Assembly (NCBI GenBank): GCA_030625465.1
Contig: DAOUQS010000001.1
Location: 1 to 29,783 of the forward strand
Source: Amylibacter sp.
GTDB taxonomy: Bacteria; Pseudomonadota; Alphaproteobacteria; Rhodobacterales; Rhodobacteraceae
Reading direction: 5' to 3'
Length of the DNA: 29,783 nt
The notes under the pieces are model-generated. The model had not been told where the DNA came from. It worked only from the letters and a program-made list of their open reading frames with translations, and ran no database searches. The position numbers and the translations under genes are program-made. Positions 7,909-15,689 of this stretch are shown here, in pieces (position 1 is the first letter of the stretch; each line of letters opens with the position of its first letter).

Positions 7909-10650
7909 ATGACCACCATCACAAGAATAGCACCCCATACTGCAGATGTAGATAAGATACTACTTTACCAAGGGGTAGACCCTGCAATCGGGTTGGCCGC
8001 CAGGGAGGTCGCGCGTCGGCGCAGACAATATGGGCCCAATCAGTTGCGGCAGAACCAGCGCAAAAGTGAAATAGTCATACTGGTTCATCAATTCAACAAT
8101 ATCATTGTTTGGCTTTTGGCCACCGGCGCTGCATTTTCCATCTTTCTGGGTAATCTGGCTGAAGCGATGGCCATTTTTATCGTCTTGCTAATTAATGGTG
8201 CGATCGGTTTTATCACAGAACTGCGCGCCGCCAGATCGATGGAGGCACTGCGCAGGATCGCTCAGGTAAAGACCCGGCTTCGCCGTGCGGGCAAGATTAA
8301 AACCGTCAATGCCCGTGACCTGGTGCCAGGCGATGTGGTTCTGCTGGAAGCAGGGGATGTTGTGACAGCTGATCTGCGGTTGATTCAGTGTACGAACCTG
8401 CAATGTGACGAATCTGTTCTGACCGGTGAATCCGCCCCGGTCACCAAGAACACAGCAGTTCTGAAGGCAAATATATCGCTGGGTGATCGCATCAATATGG
8501 CTTTCAAGGGATGTGCGGTGACCCGAGGTCAGGGGATGGGTATCATCGTGGCCACCGGCATGGATACGCAACTTGGACGGATCAGTGATTTGGCACAATC
8601 GGCAGAAGCTGGTATTTCACCGCTAGAAAAGCGTCTGGATCGGTTAGGGCACCGGCTGGTCTGGTTGACGCTGGGGCTGGCGGCAGTCACCATTCTTGCC
8701 GGTGTGCTGCGCGGACATGGGCTGACTGATATGATCCGGACAGGTGTGGCCCTGGCCGTGGCCGCAGTGCCCGAGGGTCTGCCGGTCGTGGCAACGCTCA
8801 CCCTTGCGCGGGGCATGTGGCGCATGGCGGCGCGCAACGCCCTGATCTCGAGCCTGTCCGCGGTTGAGACACTGGGGGCCACCACGCTGATCCTGACAGA
8901 CAAGACTGGTACGTTGACGGAAAACCGCATGACAGCGGTGCGCTATTTATTGGACGGTGTGGATATTGACGTTGAACGGGGTGGGAGCCGTTTTTCCCGT
9001 GACGGGGCCAAGGTTGATCCGGTAGAGATGCCGCCACTTCGACAGGCCCTCAGGATCGGTGCACTGTGCAACAGTGCCACCCTTGGTTTGGGTGATCAGT
9101 CTGGGGCGGACAGTGCAGGGGATCCAATGGAACTTGCCCTTCTTAGCGTGGCTGAAAAGATCGGACTGGGACGTCAGGGCCCGCTGGAAAAGGAACGGGA
9201 AGTTGCTCTGCATCCGTTTGATCAGGATCAAATGATGATGGCGAGCGTTCACACTGCGCAGGATGGCTTTCTGGTCGCGGTCAAGGGCGCGCCGGAGGCG
9301 GTGATTGCCCGCAGCACTTCCGTGCTTTCCGGTGAGATCAGAAAACCACTTAATACAACGGGTCGGGCAGACTGGTCAAGCCGTGCTCAGGGTGCTGCCG
9401 CCGAAGGTCTGCGCCTGCTTGCCCTGGCATCGCGGGAAACGGACAGGAAAGACGCGGATCCGTTCAATGGACTGACGCTAATCGGACTGGTCTGCCTTTT
9501 GGATCCTATCCGCAAGGATGTGCCGGACGCAATCCGCGCCGCGCGCGATGCCGGCGTCCGGGTGATCATGATGACGGGTGATCACGCTGCCACGGCCGCG
9601 ACGATTGCCAAAAAAGCTGGGCTGGAGGACGGGGACATTACAGTAATGGAAGGCGCTGAGATAGGCGATATCGGCGATATAACCGAAGGTTCCGCGGATC
9701 ATGGCAGGATTCTTGCCACGAATGTTTTCGCGCGCGTCGATCCCGAAACCAAGCTTGATCTGGCGACGCTGTTCCAAAAAAGCGGTGAGATTGTCGCGAT
9801 GACTGGCGACGGGGTGAATGATGCCCCGGCGCTGAAAAAGGCTGATATTGGCATCGCCATGGGCCAGCGCGGCACCGAAGTGGCGCGCGAGGCCGCCGAC
9901 ATGGTGCTGAAGGATGACGCCTTTACCACAATCATCGCCGCGATGCATCAGGGCCGCATCATTTTCGAGAACATCCGCACCTTCGTCATTTACCTGATGT
10001 CGTGCAACGTGAGTGAGGTTCTGGTGGTCGGGCTGGCCGTGGGGCTGGGACTACCCGCACCTCTGTTGCCGCTTCAGATCCTGTTTCTCAATCTGGTGAC
10101 AGATGTCTTTCCGGCGTTCGCATTAGGATTCTGTCAGGGTGACAGGGATATTCTGTCACGCCCGCCGCGCGATCCTGGCGCGCCGATTATCACCCGTGGT
10201 CATTGGGCATTGATCGGAACGCTTGGAATGCTGATCACATTGGTGACGCTTGGTGCCTTCATTCTGGCGTTGTTCTGGTTACGGCTCGGGTCTGGGTCGG
10301 CTATCACGGTGGCGTTTCTAACACTCGCACTAGCGCAGCTTTGGAACGTCTTCAATATGCGTAAAACTGACAGCGGTTTTCTGGTTAACGAAGTCACGCG
10401 TAATCCATATGTCTGGGGTGCTCTAGTACTATGTCTTGGTCTGATTGCGGCTGCGATATGGCTTCCCGGTCTGTCGCATACCCTTCACCTTACGAACCCC
10501 GGCACGGCGGGTCTTGTGTTGGCCCTGGGGGCGAGTTTTTTGCACTATGTGTTGGGGCAGGTAGTGCTAATTTTCAATCCGGTAGGGCGACTTACAGACC
10601 CGGCAGCAAAAATGAAGGACAAACTGAATGACCGAAGAAATTCAAGATAA
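7909..10650 (+). CDS. P2A-type cation-transporting ATPase
   Basis: A 913-residue P-type ATPase of normal length. The phosphorylation motif DKTGTLT is at residue 331 and the hinge motif TGDGVNDAP near residue 634; the actuator motif is LTGESAPV. Ion-site helices match Ca2+-ATPases: VAAVPEGLP (TM4), NVSEV (TM5, Asn and Glu kept) and NLVTDVFPAFALGF (TM6, Asn, Thr and Asp kept). It therefore probably exports Ca2+ or a similar ion (Mn2+ possible). The start has AGGAG 7 nt upstream. Such ATPases occur in dormancy regulons (CtpF in mycobacteria). It follows a long intergenic region and is likely transcribed from there. Confidence 0.93.
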   Translation: MTTITRIAPHTADVDKILLYQGVDPAIGLAAREVARRRRQYGPNQLRQNQRKSEIVILVHQFNNIIVWLLATGAAFSIFLGNLAEAMAIFIVLLINGAIGFITELRAARSMEALRRIAQVKTRLRRAGKIKTVNARDLVPGDVVLLEAGDVVTADLRLIQCTNLQCDESVLTGESAPVTKNTAVLKANISLGDRINMAFKGCAVTRGQGMGIIVATGMDTQLGRISDLAQSAEAGISPLEKRLDRLGHRLVWLTLGLAAVTILAGVLRGHGLTDMIRTGVALAVAAVPEGLPVVATLTLARGMWRMAARNALISSLSAVETLGATTLILTDKTGTLTENRMTAVRYLLDGVDIDVERGGSRFSRDGAKVDPVEMPPLRQALRIGALCNSATLGLGDQSGADSAGDPMELALLSVAEKIGLGRQGPLEKEREVALHPFDQDQMMMASVHTAQDGFLVAVKGAPEAVIARSTSVLSGEIRKPLNTTGRADWSSRAQGAAAEGLRLLALASRETDRKDADPFNGLTLIGLVCLLDPIRKDVPDAIRAARDAGVRVIMMTGDHAATAATIAKKAGLEDGDITVMEGAEIGDIGDITEGSADHGRILATNVFARVDPETKLDLATLFQKSGEIVAMTGDGVNDAPALKKADIGIAMGQRGTEVAREAADMVLKDDAFTTIIAAMHQGRIIFENIRTFVIYLMSCNVSEVLVVGLAVGLGLPAPLLPLQILFLNLVTDVFPAFALGFCQGDRDILSRPPRDPGAPIITRGHWALIGTLGMLITLVTLGAFILALFWLRLGSGSAITVAFLTLALAQLWNVFNMRKTDSGFLVNEVTRNPYVWGALVLCLGLIAAAIWLPGLSHTLHLTNPGTAGLVLALGASFLHYVLGQVVLIFNPVGRLTDPAAKMKDKLNDRRNSR

Positions 10651-10708
10651 ATTGACCTTGGTTTAGTGGCAGTAAAGCACGGCTCATCAGCACAATCGTA
10701 AAATGGCC

Positions 10709-10722
10709 TTGATCTCTGTCAA
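10709..10722. promoter_or_regulatory. FNR-type site TTGAT-N4-GTCAA
   Basis: TTGATCTCTGTCAA, a near-perfect FNR-type palindrome, 74 bp before the start of the small proline-rich gene. The spacing suits an activator site at about -41 with a short leader. Confidence 0.7.
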
Positions 10723-10795
10723 TGCGCGCCGTGTCAGATCGGCTTTGATGCAAGGAACGGCTGAATCGGAATGCCGGTCAGAAAAGGAAACAAAA

Positions 10796-10993
10796 ATGAA
10801 TTCAGATCCGAAACCGGAAGGCCCGGGGAGAACTCCGCCGGAGGAACCGACGGAGCCTCCTGTAGAGACACCGCCCGATATCCCGGTCGAAATTCCAGAA
10901 CCTCCTGTGGAGATCCCGCCCGGCACGCCTGCGGAAGTACCGGCGCCTCCCGGCGAAGTACCACCCCCACCCCCGATGGAAACGCCATTTTAG
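10796..10993 (+). CDS. Small proline/glutamate-rich protein
   Basis: A 65-residue protein starting MNSDPKPEGPGRTPPEEP, then nearly all Pro, Glu, Val and Thr in loose five-residue steps (PVETP, PVEIP, PAEVP, PGEVP) ending PPPPPMETPF. No signal peptide or membrane segment; likely an extended, disordered polypeptide. The start at 10796 is preferred over the upstream in-frame start at 10703 because AAAAGGAA lies before it and the FNR-type site falls inside the longer version. Dedicated FNR-type site and ribosome-binding site argue it is real although composition alone is weak evidence. Function unknown. Confidence 0.65.
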   Translation: MNSDPKPEGPGRTPPEEPTEPPVETPPDIPVEIPEPPVEIPPGTPAEVPAPPGEVPPPPPMETPF

Positions 10994-11032
10994 TCTTGGG
11001 CCAATTGCGGTGATCAGAGTCATGTTAATGGA

Positions 11033-11046
11033 TTAATCTAGATCAA
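11033..11046. promoter_or_regulatory. FNR-like site TTAAT-N4-ATCAA
   Basis: TTAATCTAGATCAA, one change from the FNR consensus, 77 bp upstream of the preferred PEBP start codon and just downstream of the proline-rich gene. Confidence 0.55.
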
Positions 11047-11122
11047 TGCAAAGCCGCTCAGGACGGGGTATAATGTATAGTATGCAGGCTGCATCTTGGC
11101 AACTGAACGAAAAGGAGATCCC

Positions 11123-11593
11123 ATGTTCGCTCTGACAAGTCCTGATTTCAACTCCGGCGAAACCATTCCCAAACGATTTACGTGCGATGGGGACAATATC
11201 TCGCCCGCCTTTCGCTGGATTTGTGTACCTGATGGTACGAAAGAATTACTTCTGGTCTGTGATGATCCTGACGCGCCTAACGGTGTTTTTCACCACTGGG
11301 CGGCTTGGGGGCTTTCTCCTGATGCCGGGTTTCTGCGGTCCGGTTTCGGGGCCGAAAGTCTTGAGCCAGGCTTCCGCCAGGCGGTCAACGATTTCGGCAA
11401 GCCCGGCTATGGCGGCCCATGCCCGCTCAAGGGCGACAAACCGCATTCCTATCACTTCCGCCTGAGCGCGCTGCGCGAAAAGGTCACTGCCACCACGCTA
11501 GATGCGCATTGCGTCGAGATCATCGAACTCGCACACCCGCACGTGATAGAGTTCGCCGAGCATGTGGGGCTTTACGGGAGACCCGGACCATAA
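11123..11593 (+). CDS. YbhB/YbcL-type PEBP family protein
   Basis: A 156-residue phosphatidylethanolamine-binding-protein homologue. Characteristic segments: FNSGETIPKRFTCDGDNISP, then DDPDAPNGVFHHWAAWGL (ligand-pocket Asp/His residues), and GYGGPCPLKGDKPHSYHFRL. No signal peptide, so cytoplasmic. The start at 11123 has AAGGAGA upstream; an in-frame start at 11096 lacks one. Bacterial members have no settled function. It has its own FNR-like site and faces the convergent gene at 11683. Confidence 0.9.
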   Translation: MFALTSPDFNSGETIPKRFTCDGDNISPAFRWICVPDGTKELLLVCDDPDAPNGVFHHWAAWGLSPDAGFLRSGFGAESLEPGFRQAVNDFGKPGYGGPCPLKGDKPHSYHFRLSALREKVTATTLDAHCVEIIELAHPHVIEFAEHVGLYGRPGP

Positions 11594-11682
11594 TCACACT
11601 CCACTGGAACAGAGCAATGCCGCCGGTAAATTGCTCGGGTTTTTGGCGTGCTTTGGTTAAAGGGTGTTGCCTATGCAGACCA

Positions 11683-12015
11683 TTACGCTGGCGGAGGTTG
11701 ATTTTCATGTGCGGTGGTCAATGACTGATCCAGCTTGAACATCACATGCCCTAGCGTGCCGGCGGCGGTTTTTACGCCCTCTGCATCCTCGGCAATGAAC
11801 TCATCCTCGATCCTGTGGCGGATAATACGCGCCGCAAGCACTTCATTTGCGCCGCCGCGATATATCTCGAATTGCGGATTGTTCTGCTTATCATTACTCC
11901 AGCAATACCGCGTTGCCCAGCCATGGGAAATCGCATGTGCGCCATAGCTTTCCAGCTTTTTCTGATCATCAAGACCGATCAGATTGTCTGGCAATCTCGT
12001 AATATCATCCGTCAT
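11683..12015 (-). CDS. Small protein of unknown function, partner of the hibernation factor
   Basis: A 110-residue soluble protein (MTDDITRLPDNLIGLDDQKK, then ATRYCWSNDKQNN and RGGANEVLAARIIRHRIEDE). I do not recognise a family. The composition is ordinary and acidic-basic mixed, without membrane segments or metal-binding clusters. It begins 17 bp after the stop of the HPF-CSD gene in the same direction, so it is probably co-transcribed and may act in the same translation-silencing response, which is guilt by association only. The ribosome-binding site is weak (AGAAG). Confidence 0.65.
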   Translation of the reverse strand: MTDDITRLPDNLIGLDDQKKLESYGAHAISHGWATRYCWSNDKQNNPQFEIYRGGANEVLAARIIRHRIEDEFIAEDAEGVKTAAGTLGHVMFKLDQSLTTAHENQPPPA

Positions 12016-12032
12016 GGTGTTAGCTTCTGTTG

Positions 12033-12608
12033 TTATCCCGGTTCAAATTTCATGGCGCTGATCGGGCGTACCGTACTGGCCTGCGGGCCGATCTCGCTTT
12101 CATCCGACTGCACCACCAGTTCCACCGTATCACGCTGCTGAAGATCGTCAAAGCTGCCACCGACGACGCTGTTCTTGTGAAAATAGATAAGCCGGTTGTC
12201 GGTCGCGATGATCTGGCCATAACCCTCATCGTGATTAATTTCGGCGATCTTACCCTGCAGCGGGCCCTCATGGGTCTTTACGTCATTGTTTGCCTTTTGT
12301 TTCCAGGCTTCCAAGCGCCGTTCCATCATCCGAAACGCGTCACGGATCGCTACTTCGACATGTTCATGCGATGGCTCATCATCCTTGCCGCTGTTGACAA
12401 ACAACTCGCTGCCGGGCACGCGAAGTCCGATATGGGCGCCGTAAAGATTGCCCTTGATGTGGCGTTTTTGCAGGGCCTTGATGTAGACATGACAACTGGT
12501 GATGTGGTCAAAAATCCTATCAAGGCGCGCCGCTTTTTCTTGCACCAGCGTTTTGAGCGCATCGGAACCATCCATATTGGTGAATGTCAGTTCAAGGGGC
12601 ATTTCCAT
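12033..12608 (-). CDS. hpf: Ribosome hibernation factor fused to a cold-shock-like domain
   Basis: A 191-residue protein. The first ~105 residues are HPF/RaiA-like (PLELTFTNMDGSDALKTLVQ, a conserved VEVAIRDAFRMMERRLE helix), which bind the decoding site of idle 30S subunits. The C-terminal ~70 residues look like a cold-shock/OB fold (GKIAEINHDEGYGQIIATDN, LIYFHKNSVV, FDDLQQRDTVELVV). It differs from long HPF, whose C-terminal domain dimerises ribosomes. The start at 12608 (ATG) is chosen over a GTG at 12623 because the GTG itself lies within the GGAGA ribosome-binding site. An FNR-like site lies 68 bp upstream. Confidence 0.88.
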   Translation of the reverse strand: MEMPLELTFTNMDGSDALKTLVQEKAARLDRIFDHITSCHVYIKALQKRHIKGNLYGAHIGLRVPGSELFVNSGKDDEPSHEHVEVAIRDAFRMMERRLEAWKQKANNDVKTHEGPLQGKIAEINHDEGYGQIIATDNRLIYFHKNSVVGGSFDDLQQRDTVELVVQSDESEIGPQASTVRPISAMKFEPG

Positions 12609-12675
12609 ATCTTTATTCTCCACAATTTTCCGACTATTAGTCTTGTCAATTATGCACCCCCGCGCAAACTTCTCC

Positions 12676-12689
12676 TTAACCTATGTCAA
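12676..12689. promoter_or_regulatory. FNR-like site TTAAC-N4-GTCAA
   Basis: TTAACCTATGTCAA (reverse TTGACATAGGTTAA), 68 bp upstream of the minus-strand hibernation-factor start. Confidence 0.55.
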
Positions 12690-12832
12690 GGGCTTGGGTT
12701 TTTTTGCTTAACAGCAAAGTAGCAGGAAAAGTAAACGCAGGGTTAGACGGCGAAATGTTCAGGCAAGTGGTCAAAGCTGGCATTCTGGCGTCACCGGGTT
12801 TACCCCTGTGCTGCACATCAGGCATTTCGACG

Positions 12833-13969
12833 TCAGACCTTTGCACTGCCAAGTTTTTGGCGAACCGCTAGAAAGCTCATCACATCGCGCATGGTCAGCA
12901 TGCCTTTGAGCACCCCATTATCGACGACCATGAGCCGACTGGTATGATGCTTTTGCATAACCTTAAGTGCATCCAGAATGGGCGTGTCCGATCGCACGAC
13001 ACGCGTCATGCTGTCGGATGCCATGATATCACCCACCGTCTTGTTGTACCGATCTACCGGTTTAACTCCGCCAATGTCTTCAAGCCTGATACATCCAAGC
13101 AGGGTGCCGTTCTGAACGACTGGAAAGGCCTTGTGAAAGTGGCGGTGGAAATAGGACTCGACCAGATCATCAAGCAAGGTATCGGCGGGAACCGTGACTA
13201 GATCAGACACCATGACGCGCTGAACCCTTATCTCCGCAAGTTCTGTTTTCAGGGCCATCTGCATTTGTGACGACTCGGCAGCACCGATAATAAACAGGCC
13301 GATCAGCCCCTGCCACAGGCCGGATATGAAATTGCCGGTAATCATGCTCAGCACGCCTATAGCAACCAGTAAACTGCCCAGAAGCCGACCCATGAAAGCA
13401 GCACGATTGGTCGCCTTTTCGACATCCCCGGTCCACCACCAGACAGCCGCCCTGAACACACGGCCGCCATCCAGCGGAAAGGCTGGGATCAGGTTGAACA
13501 CTGCCAGAACCGTGTTGATAAGCGCCAGATAGGAAAACAATGCGGCAAGCGGTTTGTCGGGCGACGCGGCGGGAAACAGTCCGGACAGGCCATAAAACAA
13601 TCCGGCCAGAATGATGCTTGCAATCGGCCCGGCGATCGCCATGAAAAACTCGGCCCGAGCGTTTGGTGGCATATCCTCCATTTCGGCCACGCCACCGAAA
13701 ATGAACAGCGTGATCCCTGAGATCGGCAAATTGAACTGCCGCGCTATAATAGCGTGCGAAAATTCATGAACCACTATGGACAAAAACAGCCCGAGCGCCC
13801 CAGCGACACCCAGCACCCAGGCCGCTTGTGTGCTCAACCCTTCAATAACACTCGGGAAATACCCAGTGGCAAGGCTCCATGTGATAAGGATGGCTAGAAG
13901 AAACCAACTCGAATCAAGGCTGACCCGGAACCCGAGTATCGAAAACAGTTCGAATTTCCTGCCGAACAT
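12833..13969 (-). CDS. Site-2 protease (M50 family) with two CBS domains
   Basis: A 378-residue intramembrane metalloprotease. The zinc site is VVHEFSHA (HExxH at residues 68-72), and the third ligand is in NLIPAFPLDGGRV (about residues 159-171). Four to six hydrophobic helices fill residues 10-235. The C-terminal part has two CBS domains (VSDLVTVPADTLLDDLVESY; DIMASDSMTRVVRSDTPILD; GMLTMRDVMSFL), giving the Rip3/SpoIVFB-like group-3 architecture in which CBS domains sense nucleotides and gate cleavage. GAGGG precedes the ATG. Substrate unknown. An FNR-like site lies 86 bp upstream; the gene is divergent from the hydrolase gene. Confidence 0.92.
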   Translation of the reverse strand: MFGRKFELFSILGFRVSLDSSWFLLAILITWSLATGYFPSVIEGLSTQAAWVLGVAGALGLFLSIVVHEFSHAIIARQFNLPISGITLFIFGGVAEMEDMPPNARAEFFMAIAGPIASIILAGLFYGLSGLFPAASPDKPLAALFSYLALINTVLAVFNLIPAFPLDGGRVFRAAVWWWTGDVEKATNRAAFMGRLLGSLLVAIGVLSMITGNFISGLWQGLIGLFIIGAAESSQMQMALKTELAEIRVQRVMVSDLVTVPADTLLDDLVESYFHRHFHKAFPVVQNGTLLGCIRLEDIGGVKPVDRYNKTVGDIMASDSMTRVVRSDTPILDALKVMQKHHTSRLMVVDNGVLKGMLTMRDVMSFLAVRQKLGSAKV

Positions 13970-14054
13970 CTGCCCTCTCTATCTATCGTCAGGGCGCATC
14001 CCTTGCCATGCAAAACCCACAATACCCTGATGGTCTTATCCGGTAATGCCAGCA

Positions 14055-14068
14055 TTAATCAGGGTCAA
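14055..14068. promoter_or_regulatory. FNR-like site TTAAT-N4-GTCAA
   Basis: TTAATCAGGGTCAA, reading TTGACCCTGATTAA towards the site-2 protease gene, 86 bp upstream of its start. Confidence 0.5.
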
Positions 14069-14204
14069 TTGCAACATTTTTATCGCCGGAATGTTCCTGC
14101 CTGCTGTCAGGCGAACCTTGGTGCCAGTCTGCGGTAAATGCCCCCATCGGCCCTTTCCCCGGTGAGACGTCGTGCAATCCTCGCACACAAACTCCGCCGC
14201 AAAC

Positions 14205-14218
14205 TTAATCGGGATTAA
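14205..14218. promoter_or_regulatory. FNR-like palindrome TTAAT-N4-ATTAA
   Basis: TTAATCGGGATTAA is perfectly symmetrical in its half-sites and lies 75 bp before the hydrolase start at 14293. It differs from the FNR consensus by one base in each half, so it could be read by another Crp/Fnr member. Confidence 0.5.
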
Positions 14219-14292
14219 TGCGGTGTCCGGTTGGTTATGTATTACTTTCAATCAATTTCATTGCCGAACTGGTTAATAGAAGGGTACGCATC

Positions 14293-14952
14293 ATGATTGA
14301 TAAAACTCAGGGAAAACGCATAGTGACGGTCGGTTCGAAAGTGCTTGAAGGTATCCTTCGTGTGCCCGAAGATGCATTGGGGTTGGTGATTTTTGCCCAT
14401 GGCGCAGGAAGCAGCCGCCTCAGCCCGCGCAACAATTTCGTGGCTGAAGAGCTTGGGAAACGGGGCATCGCAACGCTTCTATTCGATCTGCTGACTGTAA
14501 AAGAAGCGGCTGATCGCAGCAATGTTTTCGACATCCCGCTTCTTAGCGAGCGTTTGATTAAAGCTGTGGAATGGGCACGAAGTCAGCCCCAATTGTCGAG
14601 CCTGCCCGTTGGCCTATTCGGGTCGAGTACGGGTGCTGCCGCAGCTCTCAGCGCAGCCGCGCATGCGCCGTCGGATGTAAAGGTCGTCGTTTCGCGCGGG
14701 GGCCGAGCCGATATGGCGGGAGCAGCTTTGGCAAAGGTTGAAGCACCGGTTCTGCTTGTAGTTGGTGGCTTGGACTTTACCGTTATCGATCTGAACAAGG
14801 CTGCCGCGGATCAGATGACCTGCAAGCGCAGGCTGGAAATTGTGCCCGGTGCTACGCATCTGTTTGAAGAGCCAGGGACGCTTGAAAAGGTCGTTAAACT
14901 GGTCGGCGACTGGTTCGAGACGTACTTTAAAACACAGAAGAGCAAGTTATGA
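14293..14952 (+). CDS. Dienelactone-hydrolase-like alpha/beta hydrolase
   Basis: A 219-residue alpha/beta hydrolase. It has an oxyanion-type loop FAHGAGSS (about 35-41), the nucleophile elbow GLFGSSTGAAA with Ser112, and probable Asp161 (GGLDFTVID) and His189 (GATHLFEEP), so the catalytic triad is complete. The start at 14293 has AGAAGGG upstream; an earlier in-frame start at 14218 lies inside the regulatory site. Its stop overlaps the phosphoribosyltransferase start by 4 nt (ATGA), so the pair is co-translated. In some bacteria these two proteins are one fused polypeptide. Substrate unknown. Confidence 0.88.
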   Translation: MIDKTQGKRIVTVGSKVLEGILRVPEDALGLVIFAHGAGSSRLSPRNNFVAEELGKRGIATLLFDLLTVKEAADRSNVFDIPLLSERLIKAVEWARSQPQLSSLPVGLFGSSTGAAAALSAAAHAPSDVKVVVSRGGRADMAGAALAKVEAPVLLVVGGLDFTVIDLNKAAADQMTCKRRLEIVPGATHLFEEPGTLEKVVKLVGDWFETYFKTQKSKL

Positions 14953-15620
14953 ACAGATTTACAGACCGTGCTGAGGCCGGCCAGGCCCTTGCTAAGGTTT
15001 TGCTGGAGAAAAGCTACCACGATCCGGTGGTGCTGGCGCTGCCGCGCGGCGGCGTTCCGGTGGCGATTGAGGTGGTACGTGCACTGAAGGTGCCGATGGA
15101 CCTCGTGATGGTGCGCAAGATCGGTGTGCCGCACCAACCAGAACTGGCTGCGGCAGCCATCGTGAACGGGGATGATCCCCAGCTTGTGGTGAACGCGCAT
15201 ATAGCCGCCCAATGCGGGTTGTCACGGGCGGATATCGACCGATTGGCAGAAACGCAGCTTGAAGAGATCAGACGGCGGCGCGGGATATATCTGAAAGGTC
15301 GCGAACAGGTGCCGATAAAGGGTCGCACTGCGATCATAGTGGATGACGGCATTGCCACCGGTGCCACGATGAGGGCCTCGCTGAAGGCAATCCGGCAGCG
15401 CAACCCCGCAAAGCTGGTGTTGGCAGTGCCCGTGGCACCGCGTGACACGGTCGAGGAGATGCGCGGCGATGTCGATGAGCTGATCTGCCTCAGGACCCCG
15501 GATTTTTTCGGCGGGGTCGGTACCCACTATGTGGACTTTTCCCAAACAACGGACGATGAAGTGACCCGCCTTCTGGAAGCGGCGCAAACGTTTGCACCTG
15601 CCCGGAACAAAAGAACGTAA
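14949..15620 (+). CDS. Phosphoribosyltransferase family protein
   Basis: A 223-residue type I PRTase fold. The PRPP-binding motif is IIVDDGIATGATM (about 129-141); the early LALPRGGVPVAIEV loop and RKIGVPHQPELAAAAI are typical of the stand-alone subgroup found with dienelactone-hydrolase-like partners. It presumably transfers or cleaves ribose-5-phosphate of an unidentified substrate. A mycobacterial DosR-regulon gene (Rv0571c) is related in architecture. It shares a 4-nt overlap with the hydrolase gene and so the same promoter. 69 bp separate it from the aminotransferase gene, which may read through. Confidence 0.88.
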   Translation: MNRFTDRAEAGQALAKVLLEKSYHDPVVLALPRGGVPVAIEVVRALKVPMDLVMVRKIGVPHQPELAAAAIVNGDDPQLVVNAHIAAQCGLSRADIDRLAETQLEEIRRRRGIYLKGREQVPIKGRTAIIVDDGIATGATMRASLKAIRQRNPAKLVLAVPVAPRDTVEEMRGDVDELICLRTPDFFGGVGTHYVDFSQTTDDEVTRLLEAAQTFAPARNKRT

Positions 15621-15689
15621 GACAATCGTGCAACAGGATCGCCCGGACAAGGCGGATGGCATTTCCAAAGAACGTGAAGAGGATTACAG

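Larger units (their letters stand above)
13970..14292. other. Divergent promoter region with two FNR-like sites
   Basis: The 323 bases between the protease and hydrolase genes contain no credible gene. One palindrome serves each direction (14055-14068 for the protease, 14205-14218 for the hydrolase). No terminator or RNA structure was recognised. Confidence 0.6.

Noticed and set aside
12030..12722. 230-codon plus-strand frame opposite the hibernation factor
   Set aside because: Shadow of the HPF gene, which has clear domain evidence.
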